A DNA stretch of 64,000 nucleotides. Source: Eucalyptus grandis (taxonomy: Eukaryota; Streptophyta; Magnoliopsida; Myrtales; Myrtaceae). The notes beneath the pieces are model-generated. The model did not search any database and was not told the origin of the DNA. It worked only from the letters and a program-made list of their open reading frames with translations. The stretch spans positions 3,477,001 through 3,541,000 of the forward strand of contig NC_052622.1 in NCBI RefSeq assembly GCF_016545825.1, given 5' to 3'. The translations under genes were made by a program, and so were the position numbers. Below, in pieces: positions 12,601 through 24,909 of the stretch; positions within the stretch are counted from its first letter, which is position 1; each line of letters begins with the position of its first letter.

Positions 12601-13990
12601 TTAATGCTGAGAACTAGTCGAGTATTCTCTATACTTGATTGAGATGATCAGACAAGAAAATTCAACATCGGCTGGTTTGTACATCGATTTCCTGGATGCT
12701 CCTATCGTTCACGAGAGTAACTAGTCGAAAACCTCAACATCAATTTCAAGTTGTGAAGCTGACTTGTGATCACGCTCGTGGTCGAAAAATGACGACGAAC
12801 AGGGCTGAATCTATCTGACTAGCTACCTCCACATCTCGTGCCGCACTGTAATCTTGCTGGTCCTTCGTTGGAAGCACAAGCGGTGATAGAGGGGCACACA
12901 TGCCAATTTCGCAAGTTCCGAACCTCATCGCAGGTGGGCTGCAAACGTCAGGGACCTTTTCAACCATCGGCTTTTAATGGCTCGAAGCTTGAACCACTTG
13001 GATTCAAACCGTCTTTGCTTTCTCTGAAGGAGTTACATGTTATTTAATGCGGTTTAGCAAGAAATTCTGCGTTCATTCCCCTTGATTTGGAGTTTCCACC
13101 GGCGAATCTCATCCTGTGTCATGGCGGTTTTGTTCTTTTGCCCATCAGTGCATTCAACTGGTAGTGAATCAAATCTGATAATAGCGAATAAGATGATATT
13201 AATCTTATGTATCAATCAATACATCTCCTAGAACAGACAGACACAGTTTGCCTATCTGGAAAAATGTAAGACCCCATTTGATGTCTCAGCATTGAGCGAA
13301 CACGAAATTCTCATTATATTTAGGGATTGGGCTTGTACATCATATTTATGCTTTTATATTGTTTTAGACTTTTGCATGATGTGCATGATTGGGACTTGTT
13401 AAGTAGAGAGGAAGATTGAATAACTGAAGATGATCACTTTCTATCCTGCCCTTAAGATCAAAATGAGTTGTGAAAATTCAAGTTTGTCTATGTCGATTCA
13501 ACTAATTAATGATGTTTAAACTTCTGTGCTGACAGTCTAATTATATAGTTTTCGAAACTAAAATAGTCAGGTATTAACTAATATAGCTTCATGGGAACAG
13601 TGTGTATGGACTTGCCGAGATCATAGTATCCATAAGATAAATGAAATATAATTAAGGATGAAACCAAGTAACCATAGCAATGCACCCTAGTGACATCAGG
13701 TACACTCTGGAACAGAACAGAGCATCAATATCTAGTATCTGAAAAATTGCATGCTCCAGGAAAATCCCATAGGCAAAAGGCGCCACTGTTTTAGATTCCA
13801 CGAATCAAATTGCCGAAAGTTTGCAAGATCCATATGAGGCCTTCCGCTTGGTATCTAGACAGTAGTATGACCATATCTAGGGCTTACAAGGAGAATGATG
13901 GATCCTGGTTCAAGTAACATAGGTGCAAGGGAGAAAATTCTAAAACGGAGATTCAATCCAGACAATGAATGAGACAAATTAAGAAGCATC
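12601..13990. other. Non-coding flank of the PPR pseudogene
   Basis: No coding region is supported. From about 12900 onward it matches 26445-29460 (copy D, which has extra inserted DNA) and from about 12958 it matches block B (36022 onward). It is the 3' flanking part of the duplicated PPR unit, since the PPR remnant ends at 13991 on the minus strand. Confidence 0.6.
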
Positions 13991-16312
13991 TCACCAGTAG
14001 TCATTGCATGAGCATATTCTGTCTGTGCAATGGTGGAATTGGTTTGCATCCCTTATGACTATAGAACTTCTGGTTGCCATGGAGATATACTTGATTGCAG
14101 AATGACAATCTCTGCAAATGCTAAGATTCTTGAACACCCAGATAGGTTTCAGAATGGAGGTGCTCATAAGGCCAAAAACAACAGCAATTTTTTCACTGTG
14201 CTCAAATATTGTTCCTTTTGTCGCTCCTCCACATCATAAAGAACAAATTCAGTATCCAGAAGATCACCGAGTTTCTTTATTCGACTAGCCAATTGATCCC
14301 GTTCGTTACAGATCTCCTGAGCCTTTGGGTGTGACATGTCACCTGTATAGAACTTTTATTTTTTCACTTCAATCCAGCTACAACCAGGTTCTTTTGTAAG
14401 ATTTTTCAGTTTCATCCCCTTCCTGATTGCTACTGCATCTTCTTAAAGACCAGTTGATGCATGCGCATTTGATAGCAAAACAAAAGTGGCAAGGTTGTCT
14501 GGCTCCTGCTCAAAAATCATTGCTGCCGCTTGTTTTGCAAGTACAACATTGGCATGAACTCGGCAAGCTCCGAGAAATGTATGCCAGACAGGTGTACCAG
14601 CCCTGAAAGGCATTGATATTATAAACTGAAGGGCTTCTAAAAGGGAGCCTTGTCTGCCCAATAAGTCTATGCATGCGTAGTATTCGATTCTGAGCACGAA
14701 TCCATGTTCTGTTGATCAAGAGTGTTTCCATCCATCAGATATCAAACCCACATGGCTACAAAAGGATAAGACAGCAACATAGGCGATCTCATTTGGCCTC
14801 ACCCTGGCCTCAAGCATTTTATGGAATGTGACCAGAGCTCTCGTTGCAAAGCCATTTTTTGCAAAACCAGTGATCATTGAAGTCCAAGTTTCAACATTTT
14901 TCCCTCATCTCACGGGAAACTCAAAAAGCAGCTTCTGTGTTTCCACACCTGTGAGATCAAACCATTGAGAATGCACTGAAATGAGTCGAGCCCTGATTTG
15001 CTTCCCCTCACCAATAGCGCCAATACAGGCAGCTCCACTTAAAAGGCTGGAAAATGTAAAAGCATTTGTCCAATTCCTCTCTCCTCAATCTCATGTAGAA
15101 GTTCAAAGGCTTCATCAGACTCCAAACTTTTGGCAAAGACATTTGCAAGGGTATCATAAGAAATCAAATTCTTTTCAAATAGTGCACGAAAAGCTCTCCA
15201 AGCATATGATCCCCCCACAAGTATCAAATGCAAAGCACATTTTTATAGCTACAGCATATATTTGTATCCCCATGTCTATTATCACAAATACTTCCACATG
15301 CCTTGAGAACACTAGCTAATGTGAAATGGTGCTCATTTCTTAAGTTTGCACATGTCCTGTGATTATCGGTGTCCAAGACATCACGTTGCAATCTTGCATT
15401 TGATTAAACACCTTTCTCAAATCCTGAATTGATCCACTAGCGACACATTTCACGTACATGTCCACCGAGCTGCATCCAACACAGACATCTGAAGCCAGTC
15501 CAGACCATATAATCAGGAATGCAATTGCACCCCAAGGGATAGTAACTCCAACGCTGAATATGCCGACATAACAGCTGTAGATGTAAATCTATCTGGCACA
15601 GCCCACTCCCCAACATATCCAAAAACAAATTAACAGCTTTATTTGCACAACCCAGCTGAGTACATCTGGTCATCATCAACGTCCACACAACCACATTCCT
15701 CTCGGGCATTTTCTCAAACAACTTACGAGCTGAAATCAAATCAGCACTACCCTACGAAAACATGTCAATTGCTGCACACCCGACACACACATCAGAATCA
15801 AGATAGCCGCTTTTGATTATAAACTCGAAAATCTATCGCCAATTGATGCATTCTTCGGAACCGAACAAGCCCGAGGGTAAAAAAAACCATCTTCAAGCAT
15901 ATGAACGAAAGTATTGACATTTATTTTCCTTTTTATTTGGGTCGAAGTATCGACTGCTTCAAACGCGATGTGGTTATTGGCATAGCAAGAGATCATGGAA
16001 GTCCAAGAAACCAAACCCCTTTTATTACCCATGTCCCTCAAAGTCCTATCCGCCTCAGCCCAGTCATTGCATTTTGAGTAGAGACTGATAAGCGAGTTGA
16101 GAACCACCGAGTCCGGCTCAGCTGGGACGGAGCGAGCGACCCGATGGACGCGCCTCCCGAGCGCGAGCCCTTGGGAGCGAATGCAGGACTTGAGGAGGAG
16201 AGAGAAGGTGAGGAGGTCGGGATGGGACCCATCACGGGACATGAGGTCGAGATGGGAGATTGCTCCGCGGAGTTGGCAGACATCGAGGTAGATGACCAGG
16301 CGGCGGTCGAGG
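13991..16312 (-). pseudogene. PPR-DYW protein pseudogene, copy A (EMB2261-like)
   Basis: Read on the minus strand, pieces of a plant pentatricopeptide repeat protein of the PLS-DYW class appear in order but in changing frames. They are an N-terminal part (16242-15817, with LLLKSCIR, NSLISLYSKCNDW and VSWTSMISCYANN), KLFEKMPERNVVVWTLMMTR (about 15720), a piece with SYDTLANVFAKS (15180), the E-domain region (14697-14443, with GTPVWHTFLGACRVH), and a DYW domain ending in CSCNDYW and TGA at 13991. The order and wording match the Arabidopsis EMB2261 (AT3G49170) type as I recall it. Such proteins act in organellar RNA processing. Several frameshifts and stops make this copy non-functional. It lies about 230 bp downstream of LRK10L gene 1 on the same strand. 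Copies lie at 29462-30650 and 37556-39915. Confidence 0.85.
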
Positions 16313-16313
16313 G

Positions 16314-16315
<2 letters not shown>

Positions 16316-16349
<34 letters not shown>
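16316..16349. repeat. (GA)n microsatellite
   Basis: A GA run between the PPR N-terminal remnant and the LRK10L gene, also present at 39924-39954 in module B. It predates the duplication and differs in length between copies. Confidence 0.9.
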
Positions 16350-16351
<2 letters not shown>

Positions 16352-16542
16352 CATTGCATTATACAAGTCGAGCTTGGTCTGAAATGTCAGGAAACAAGAG
16401 ATGAAAACAGATAGCCAAAGAGGCAATTCTTCTGCAAAACACAGGATGCTTCAAAAGCTAAAATCACGATTTACATAGTCAATTATGCTTCGGATGGAAC
16501 TACGTTTATTTGGCGTTCATTCAAACTGGAAAGAAAAGAAAA

Positions 16543-17707
16543 TCATACAATGTGAGATTCCGGAATCTCGTTGCTATTTTGAAATTGGTATCCTTCGGAA
16601 ATTATTGGGGCACTTGATGTAGTTGGGAATGATTCAAGTTCTATTTCAGCATCCACATCATCAAATGGCTTCTCGGACGGATATAGAAGTGGCTTAGGGG
16701 GGAGTCGAAGCTTATTGATATCTCCTTCAAGCATGTTTAGAACCCGGCTCATTGATGGCCGATCATCGGGGATTAATTGTATACACCAAAGGGCAATTGT
16801 TACCATCTTCCTCATTATCTTCCGTCCCCTTCTACTTCTATTTCAACCTCGCTTTGTCTACTGAGTTGATCATAGACCCACAAAGGGAAATAAATTTGAC
16901 TTGAACGTTCAACATTTGCCTTTGCATTTTTCCTCCGACTAGCCATTTCCATTAGTAACATCCCAAAACTATAAACATCAGCTTTATATGAGACACCGCC
17001 AATGTCCTTGTAGAATAGCTCGGGAGCCATATATCCCAAAGTTCCTCTTGCTGCAGTCAATGATATTATGCTGTGGTCCACGGGATAAAGTCTTGCAAGC
17101 CCAAAGTCAGAAACTTTTGGGGTGAAATTTTTATCTAGAAGAATATTGTGAGGCTTGATGTCGAAGTGTAGAATTTGCATGTCGCACCCCCGATGTAAAT
17201 ATTCGATGCCCCTAGCCACCCCGAGAGAGATCTCATATATTTTTTGATAATCAAGAGAATCATTGTCATCTTTAGAGAAAATGTGTTTATCCAAAGATCC
17301 GTTCGACATGAAATCGTACACGAGAGCTTGCTTAGAGTTGTTGAAACAAAAACCAACAAGTTCCACCACGTTAACATGGTGGATCCTTCCAATAGTAGCC
17401 ACTTCACTTATAAAATCTTGGCCATTAGATTTTGGTTTGTTCAAAATCTTAACAGCAACTTCATTGCCACTTCTAAGTATTCCTTTGTACACAGAGCCAT
17501 ATCCCCCTTCACCTATTTTGTGTTTGAAATTTTTGGTGATTTTCTTGATGTCCGAGTAAGAGTACCTTATGGGCAAAAAGTTGTTATGAGCTTGTAGGAA
17601 TTCTTCTATCTTTCCGTCCATTGCTTGGTGCCTTTTCATCCATTTATAGACTAAAAATATCAACACACATGGAGCTCCGAGTACGAATTTTGCTGTGAGA
17701 AAGTGGG
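16543..17707 (-). CDS. LRK10L: LRK10L gene 1 exon 3: membrane helix and kinase (frame broken near 16817)
   Basis: After the acceptor CCACAG the exon encodes a membrane helix ending in [12 protein letters not shown], the IEEFL...RYSYSDI juxtamembrane motif typical of LRK10L proteins, and the kinase domain. The first reading frame stops at 16817-16815. The remaining C-lobe, starting [13 protein letters not shown], and a tail ending in ESHIV are in another frame down to 16543. Gene 2 is continuous over the same region. Confidence 0.85.
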
Positions 17708-17821
17708 CTGTGGAAAAATTTGTCCCTAGATTAGCGTAGTGTAATATAGAAAATTATCCTTTTTTTTGGGATTGCTACTTGAGATTTTCATAGTTGTGAG
17801 GAATTAAAGACTAGTCAGTAC

Positions 17822-17881
17822 CTAGGAAAAAGGGGACATAAGGAAGTGCATATCGCGCAACTACCGCTACCATATGAGTAT
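17822..17881 (-). CDS. LRK10L: LRK10L gene 1 exon 2 (60 nt linker exon)
   Basis: A 60-nt exon bounded by a polypyrimidine tract and acceptor TTGCTACAG and by a donor GTACTG. It continues the frame from exon 1 (phase 1) and joins exon 3 in phase. It encodes a short juxtamembrane linker containing VARYALPYVPFFL. Gene 2 has the same exon with one extra codon (63 nt), which supports it as real coding sequence. Confidence 0.75.
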
Positions 17882-18684
17882 CTGTAGCAAGCAAGAGAAA
17901 TTGTTAGAGATGACTGAAAATGATTAATAAGCGTTAACAGCCAATCGATGGAGACCTAAATTATTATTTTAGCGGTAAAATATATAAATAGTACACGTTA
18001 AGCTATGACCAAATAAAAAAAAAAAATGGATACAATCACTGCAAAGTGCAACGACGGACTTTTATTTATTAAAGTTGCAAGTGGAGAAGTCTAGAATAAA
18101 GAAGAGTGTGACTGAGTTTCACTCTCCCATATGGCGTCTAGATCCAACGTTATTCATTCACTCAAGGAATCCATGTTATCATAGCGTGATCATTTTTACT
18201 GAAGAAAGATGATTTCGCTTTTGTTCCCCTAGATATACCAAAATGATTACGTTTGCCAGTCACTCAAGTGTAATTCTGATTTAGCAATATCATCTAACAT
18301 ATGCGCAATTTATTCTCCTGCATAGTAATACCCACCATGAAAGTGACACAACGTACTATCTAATCAAACATTTTTCCCCAATCAAAAATAAAGTAATCAA
18401 ATTCAGAAAAGCTCTATGGGTTAGAGAACAATAAGAGCGATGCATACTGAATTTTTCCAAAAATCTTATTGAAATTTTTTATTTCAGTGACATGGCAATT
18501 TTTTTTTTATTGTGTATTCAAAGAAATTAGCAACGCAATGTGTGGGTCTCACATATGATGATTATCCAACTGAAACTTGCCGTGTTACTTGATAAGTAAA
18601 TTTTGATAAGATATCTTCGCAGAGCGTGCATTTAAGAAAAGGACGAGGAGGAAGTAAAGAAAAGCTGAAGGGAAAGTCGCTTAC

Positions 18685-19516
18685 TGGAGTCATATGAATT
18701 GCACGTCCAGCGGTAGTCGAAACCCCAGAAGCAAAATTCAGATGTTCCACTTGTCGAACTTTGATAGGATAGATTGAATCCCTTCGCCATGTCGTTGTGG
18801 ATGTCCTTGTATGATGATCTCCCACAATAAAACCGATCCCTTCCCTGATACGAGATAGAGAAAGAGATCGATGCAAATGTCATCATGGTTATAGTGCAAG
18901 AATCCTCGATCTCTGACGCCCTTGATCCACCACACCCAAAGATAGCTGGTCCAAGAAACCCACGAAAGGCATATGAGTACACCTCCGTCTGGGAAAAATC
19001 TGGAGACATGCCGGTAGAGTATGCTCCCCCGATGCACGTTTTGGTATCAACATACCAAGAAGAAGCAGCCGGCTGTGAGCACTTCACGAAGACCACTGAG
19101 TTCCCCATATAAGGTAAAGAGCCATAAATTCCACTTAAGTTGGAGTCCATCAACGAGTGATGGGGAAGGGATGAGCAGTTACCCTCTTGCAGGCCATCGT
19201 CAACCACCGTTATGACACCATTGAAGTTAACTTTGTCACGATAAAAATGATAATGGATTGACTTCACGTAATATCTACCAGCTTGCAAATATAGAACAGT
19301 GCGGTTACTTTCACAAATAAGCTCATAATCGGAGTGGCCGCAACCTTTTGGATCGCTTTTTAATCGAAAGGGATAACTTATGTTACGAATGTCGCCGCAA
19401 GATGAAGCGATGCATAAGTGACTCTTCTTCGCATCAGAACTCGTCCCTAACAGCAGAATTTGCAATATGAGCAGAAACACACGGTACACACATATGGAGC
19501 CGAGAGAATTAATCAT
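18685..19516 (-). CDS. LRK10L: LRK10L gene 1 exon 1: signal peptide and extracellular domain
   Basis: The exon is open for 277 codons. It encodes a hydrophobic signal peptide (about residues 8-24) followed by a wall-associated-kinase galacturonan-binding-type module with CGDIRNISYPFRL and spaced cysteines, and a C-terminal part ending near CTITMMTFAS and FCFWGFDYR. The donor is GTAAGC at 18684-18679. The frame is open upstream to a Met at 19576, but I prefer Met 19516: it directly precedes the signal peptide, the paralogous fragment at 21061 starts there, and a TATA-like box 12-20 bp upstream of 19576 would put transcription start inside the longer version. Confidence 0.85.
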
Positions 19517-19586
19517 CTCTCCACTCCTCGATGCAAGAATGGTGGTTTTAGCTTGGTGATTGTGGCGGAGGCTCAACGAGGGGTGG

Positions 19587-19735
19587 AATTAAATACGATC
19601 GAAAGGATCAGGTGGGGGATCAACTATAATTAAAATTTCCAAGTCAACAAGCATCACCGCCCGGCGAGGTGGAGCCCCGCCGGCGGCTGGGTCAAGTCAA
19701 GAAAAGTAACTCGTGTGGACCAGTCAAAGGTTCCA
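19587..19735 (-). promoter_or_regulatory. LRK10L gene 1 promoter: TATA-like box and W-box-type motifs
   Basis: A TATA-like AT run (19587-19596) lies about 70-80 bp upstream of the preferred start codon. Further upstream, TTGAC cores of the W-box type appear on the minus strand at about 19641-19650, twice within 19691-19700, and at about 19721-19727. The same arrangement recurs in gene 2 (43174-43260) and partly upstream of the fragments at 21061 and 22683. W boxes bind WRKY factors in defence genes; regulation here is inferred. A GC-rich insertion of about 40 bp (19652-19690) separates the motifs only in this copy. Confidence 0.5.
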
Positions 19736-19836
19736 TCAGTGGAAAAATTGCGCGTAGAATGTTGTACACACAACCAAGCTCCCATAACACAGCGGTGAAT
19801 TGATTTATGGACAGCTGTCACACTGATTAGGAATCA

Positions 19837-21061
19837 AAAATCAACAAGATGCACCACACGAACTTGTGGATCCTTCCTGGACATGTCAGTTGTGAAATCT
19901 TGGCCATTAGATTTTGACTTATTTAAAGTTGTAATAACAATTTCATTGTCACGTCTACGTGTTCCTTCATGTACAAAGCCATATCCTTTTTCATCTAACT
20001 TGTCTAAGTATTTCTTTATAAACAAAGCCATATCCTCTATCTAGTTTGTGCTATATATATATATATATATTTGGTGAAAGTAAGAGATGCTTGAAATTTG
20101 TTTTTATTTGAATATCTGAGTAAGAGTATTTTATAGGCAAAAAGTTATTATGAATTTAATAATTTAGAAAAGCTCAATGGGTTAGAGAACAATAAAAGAG
20201 CGATGCATGCTGAATCTACTCGGAAATCTTATTGAACTTTTTTATTTCGGTGATGTGGCAATTTTTTTTTATTGGGTATTCAAAGAAATTAGGGACGCAA
20301 TGTGCGGGTCACACATATGATGATTATCCAATTGAAATTTGCCGTGTTACTAGATAAGTAAATTTTGATAAGATATATTCATAGAGCATGCCTTTAAGAA
20401 AAGGAGGAGGGAGTAACGAAAAGCTTAAGTGAAAGTCCAATACAAATGTCGTCATGGTTATAGTGCAAGAATCCTTGATGTCCGTTGCACTTAATCCACC
20501 ATACCCAGAAGAAGCATATGAGTACACCTTCGTCTGGGAAAAAATTGGGGGCATGCCGTCAGAGTATGCTCCCTCGATGCATGGTTTGGTATCAATATAT
20601 GAAGTAGAAGCAACAGGCTATGAGCACTTCATAAAGACCACTGAGTATCCAAAATAAGGATAGTAGCAATAAATTCCACTCAAGTTGGAGTTCATCAACG
20701 AGTAATGGGGAAGGGATGAGCAATTACCCTCTTGCAGGCCATCATTAACCACTGTTATGGCACCATGGAAGTTGACTTCGTCACAATAAAAAGCATAATA
20801 GATTGACCTCACATAATATCTATCAGTTCGTAGATATAGAACATTGCGGTTATTTTCACAAATTAGCTCATAATCAGAATGGCGGCAACCTTTTGGATCA
20901 CTTTTCAATCGAAAATGATAGCTTATGTTACGAATCTCGCTGTAAAATGAAGCAGTGCATAAGTGATTATTCTTCGCATTGGAACTCGGTCCTAATAGTA
21001 GAATTTGTAATATGAGCAGAAACACACGGTACATACATATGGAGCTGAGAGAATTAATCAT
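19837..21061 (-). pseudogene. Truncated LRK10L pseudogene (ectodomain plus kinase N-lobe piece)
   Basis: On the minus strand an ectodomain opens at 21061 with MINSLSSICMYRVFLL and runs to about 20618. It then shifts frame through a piece with KVYSYASSGYGG and CTITMTT. A deletion removes the exon 3' end and its splice donor. Intron-like DNA homologous to gene 1 intron 1 follows. Then a kinase start (NNFLPIKYSYSDI, about 20165-20100), a TA-rich interruption and a G-loop piece with EKGYGFVHEG end at 19837 after VVHLVDF. The G-loop is degenerate and the catalytic core is missing, so it cannot encode a kinase. Confidence 0.8.
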
Positions 21062-21344
21062 CTCTCCACTGCTCGATGCAAGAATCGTGGTTTTAGCTTG
21101 GTGATTGGGGGCGGAGGCTCAACAAGGGGAGGGATTATTTATGATCGAAAAGATTAGTTGGGGGGTCATCGTCATTGAAATCTTCAAGTCAACAAGTAAC
21201 ACGAAGTCAAGTCAAGGAAAGCAACTCGATTGGACCAATCAAGGGGTCCATGAGTGGAAATTATGCAGAGATTGTTGTGCACGTAGTCAAGCTCACATAA
21301 CATGGCGGTGAATTAATTTATGGATAGCTTTCCCATTGATCAGG

Positions 21345-21470
21345 AAGGAAGCAAAAATCAACAAGATGCACCACATTAGCTTGTGGATCCTTCCTGGCTA
21401 CTTCACTTATGAAATCTTAGTTGTTAGATTTTGGTTTATTCAAAATCTTAATAAAGATTGAACAATATTT
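21345..21470 (-). pseudogene. LRK10L kinase N-lobe fragment
   Basis: About 125 bp encode, with one stop, a piece resembling ILNKPKSN...DFISEVARKDPQANVVHLVD, which is the segment around subdomains II-IV of LRK10L kinases. No other kinase parts adjoin it. It is probably the 3' remnant of the ectodomain gene at 22127-22683. Confidence 0.65.
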
Positions 21471-22120
21471 GAATATCCAAACTTTACGTTCCAAATTTAG
21501 CTCATTAAATTTGATGGGATTCACATGGTGATGGGCAGAGGATGCACCCCAGAAAAGAAAGCCCTTAATTTAAAGACCATACCATAATCATTAAGTGAAG
21601 TAATTATTGATTTCATACCCATTCATTTGTGGAAAGACAAAGATACCTAACTATCTTAGTTTCTGTAAAGAATATACCTCCGACTTTTTATCTATTTTGG
21701 GGCGCTTTTCTTCCCTCAACTTATGACTCTTCACGGATTGAAAGAGAGAAAAAAGACATGATTTGTTAGTGGAACCTCAAAAAATTTTGAGAAGTCGGCG
21801 CGTTTGTTTTTGCTTCACTAAAAGCAAAAGGCAACTTATTACTTTCCCGTCAAATGTTAAAATACTACTCGAATTAAAATATTATACCCAAAATTATGTG
21901 TCGATGTTTATTCGTGATGGAAATTTCAGATACTTAAAGAGTTAAAAGAAGTAAAAGAGCAAAAAGTGTTTTGAGTAGTCTTTGCTAAGTACTTATCTTT
22001 CGACCAAACCAAGGAAGCACGGGCTAGAAACTTTCCTTCGCGGTACAGGCTGTAACTTGTATGTAGCTGATGAAGACTTCATTGCCTATCGCGTTATGGA
22101 GTTGCTAGTGTGGTGAAAAC
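21471..22120. other. No recognisable gene between LRK10L remnants
   Basis: AT-rich DNA with a short open frame (21763-21945) of no recognisable family. By position it may be a decayed intron of an LRK10L gene, but no splice sites could be supported. Confidence 0.4.
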
Positions 22121-22126
22121 ATACGA

Positions 22127-22683
22127 TTAAAACATGCCCATGTCATCATGGGTGATGTTGCAAGATTCCTCAATTACTGATGCATTTGCATCTATTGCAG
22201 CTCGTACATACCCGCTTATTTGAGATATCTTACAAGATTTTTCCTGAGGAGTATGCCCCGTCGATACATGAGTAGCAACAGGTCTTGAGCACTTCAGAAA
22301 GACCACTGATTTAACGTAAAACATAAAACTTCGTAACTGAAGTTGGAGTTTGTCGATGAATTACGTGGGAGAGAGGAGTAATTACACTTGTGCAATCCAA
22401 CATCAAGCACGAGGATATCACCAGTGACATGGTCATTATTTCCATAGATGAATTTGATATTGGACTTCATGTGACTATTTTCACACTGTAGTTTAATTCT
22501 TAAGTCACCACAGACTTTCGGATTGCTTTTCAATTGCAAGACAGTGCTTATCTTGTGAACCTTGCCACAAGATGAAGCTGGGCATGATCTATCATAGCTG
22601 GCGTCACGAGTACATGCCCCTAGTAGCACGACAAGAAAGACCCATGAGACAAGGTAGCTGTGTGGAATTGAGGGGGAAATCAT
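22127..22683 (-). pseudogene. Divergent LRK10L ectodomain remnant
   Basis: The minus-strand frame from 22683 encodes a signal-peptide-like start (VSWVFLVVLLGA), then CPASSCGKVHKIS and later cysteines in the spacing of the GUB_WAK-type module. After about 22294 the similarity continues in another frame with VFLKCSRP and EESCNITH. The canonical YPF motif is lost. It is a separate, older paralogue rather than a copy of gene 1. No membrane or kinase exon follows in frame. Confidence 0.7.
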
Positions 22684-23021
22684 GTCCCTCTCAGCCTGTG
22701 GGCAATTGTAATTTGGGGCTCGGTATGTGGGGAAGGATCGACGCGGATCGGATGTGAGAGAGAGAAGTTGAATACAAAGACTTGGGGTCGTCTATTGAAA
22801 AGTCCTTGTCAACCAAACAAAACAAAATCAACCAAGTCAAGAACGTTAGAGGAGCGAGTAGGACCCAACATCATCATCATCTCTTGCCAGCAAGAAGAAA
22901 ACATCCCAATTGACAACCCATATATCTAGCTATCATATGACATCATTTCATATTTTTGGAGAATTTTTCTTAGATAAGTGAAGTATTTCACATTTTCCAA
23001 GTAATTTATGATGTTAATGGG

Positions 23022-23569
23022 GAGTGCCAGACACCTAGAGTGTCAAAACTTGACACAGAAAGATATTTAAGTGCTAAAATTAAACCAAAATAGATCCTTT
23101 AAGTGCTAACGGAGAGAAAATCCGACTAAAAAATGCGATGTAACAATTTTCCGATGAGGCAAGTGGAAAACGATGTCGTTTTTCATGCTAACGTGGCTAG
23201 ATACGTGCAAAAGTAATGTCGTTTTGCTGTTGACATGGATAAATAATTAATAAAATTAAATTCAAAAATAAATTTATTTAAAAAATTTTAAAATAAAAAT
23301 AATCTAATTTAATTAATTTTTATATTAAAATTCAAATATGTGCCAAACGATGTCTTTTTGCGTTTCTTTGTTGAGTTAGCTTTTCGGCGAGTCACATAGG
23401 CGAGCAAAAATAATAAATTGTCACGTAATATTTTGGGTGGAGTTCTCCGAGGGTGGCACCTAAGTGTCCCACTTAAAAAAAAAGTAACATTTAAGTATCA
23501 TTTTCCTAATTTTCGGCACTTAAGTGTCCCATTGTGCCAAGTTTTAATACTTGAACTATACTTCTTCCT
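23022..23569. mobile_element. Foldback MULE-like MITE with 9-bp target duplication
   Basis: A 548-bp non-coding element. Its two ends are imperfect inverted copies: phrases GTCAAAACTTG and TTTAAGTGCT on the left recur in complement on the right. It is flanked by the 9-bp direct repeat GTTAATGGG (23013-23021 and 23570-23578). Nine-base duplications are the mark of Mutator-like transposition. No transposase is encoded. Confidence 0.7.
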
Positions 23570-23578
23570 GTTAATGGG

Positions 23579-24909
23579 TTTCTTTTTTCTAAGATGACAA
23601 GAAAGCCATATTAGGAATCAATGCAGACCTTGAATCAAATTGAATCCATGTCAATTATGAATATATGGATTCTAGTAATTAAGAATTGCACTTATTCAAT
23701 TCAAAGGAAAAGGAAAATGTTAAGAAATAAAAAGAATTATCCAATCTATTCCCCCGTTATAGATAAAAATTTCTCAAGAGTCCTTAGAATAAAAGAGTTG
23801 ACTTTGTTAGTTCCCTTGCTATCTTTGGGAAGAATCTTATAGCATGTTCAATAGTTTGGCATGATCAGAAGATTTCGAAGTCACCGAAAACAAAACGAGA
23901 TAGGGTTCCCCAGGAAAGGGTTAGAGTCTAACTGATGTGACCCTTTGGCTAGTTCTTGACGTAAGCAGTGACAAATCAAGATTTAGGTTGAGGGGTAGTG
24001 AAACTTTTGACAAAATATGGAGTCAAATTTCATTTTACTCAAGAATTTTCAATAAATTTACAGTGTCATTAATAAATTTAAGAAAATACAAGTTCAATTC
24101 AAAATTTTATATATTTTGTTCTTGATTCTTTATAGAAATCTACGTGAGTATTGGGACAAGAGAGTGTTTTTTCTTGATGACTCTTTGTTACAATTATGTC
24201 AAATTTTCAAGTTTTTTTTTCAGCTAGAACATTTCCACTAAAATATTCAATTAATTAAGATTGGCTTCATCCTCATTTATTTTTTTTTTAAAAAAGCTTT
24301 ACCTACACGACATATATTTGGCATGAAAGGCATGTATATAATGTTAAACTAGAATTACAATTTCTTACATGTGAAGAAATAGATAATACAATAGACTCGT
24401 CAATACATATAATTAAAATGAGAAATGTCATTAGTCTACATACCTACAATTTAAAGATTTTCCTATTGAGTATAACATATCGCAATTTCCATTAAGCAAC
24501 TTGCCACTAATTTTAGTAGAGTTTTTTTTTTTTTTTTTAAGAAAAAAATTGACCATGAAATTAAAGATGAGGTGAATTTCTATATAGTAATTTGTAGATT
24601 ATTTTCAAGGGAAGGTGATTTACTTATAATTGATTATTTCATATGTGTCTATAATTTCATGTAAGAAAATTTGGGGAGAGGAAATTTGCAGTTGATATAG
24701 GTATTTAAGCCAGTTGAGGAATTTTCAGTAAAGTACTCTGAAATTCTACAACCTCATTAATTAAAATTGCCTTAACCGAGTTATTATTTTTAAGGGGAAA
24801 TTGTCTTTTTTTCTTTTTTAATTTTACTTACCAGTAGTTTCATGTTAATTTTTTAAAACGGAATATGAGTTTTTCCAATATGAACTTCATAGAATTGATG
24901 CATCTAAGA
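23579..24909. other. AT-rich DNA without recognisable genes
   Basis: Only short open frames occur, rich in Ile/Lys/Asn as expected from base composition. I noted no repeat ends. Confidence 0.5.

Larger units (their letters stand above)
16543..19516 (-). pseudogene. LRK10L: LRK10L-type receptor kinase gene 1, frameshifted late in the kinase
   Basis: Three exons on the minus strand: 19516-18685, 17881-17822 and 17707-16543. All introns are GT-AG and the splice phases agree. The product would be a plasma-membrane receptor: signal peptide, cysteine-rich GUB_WAK-type extracellular domain, one membrane helix and a cytoplasmic Ser/Thr kinase. This is the LEAF RUST 10 DISEASE-RESISTANCE LOCUS-like family, linked to defence and stress signalling. 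The kinase has [14 protein letters not shown] lysine, HFDIKPHN (non-RD type), SDFGLA and APELF. Summed exon length is 2057 nt, one base short of a full frame. Aligned with gene 2, a one-base loss plus a three-base loss near 16815-16840 stops the frame before subdomains X-XI; the last 90 codons remain open in another frame. It may be a recent pseudogene or express a truncated kinase. A sequencing error cannot be excluded. Confidence 0.85.

Noticed and set aside
19516..19576. Longer N-terminus for LRK10L gene 1 (start at 19576)
   Set aside because: The extension precedes a good signal peptide, lies too close to the TATA-like box, and is not kept in the fragment at 21061.
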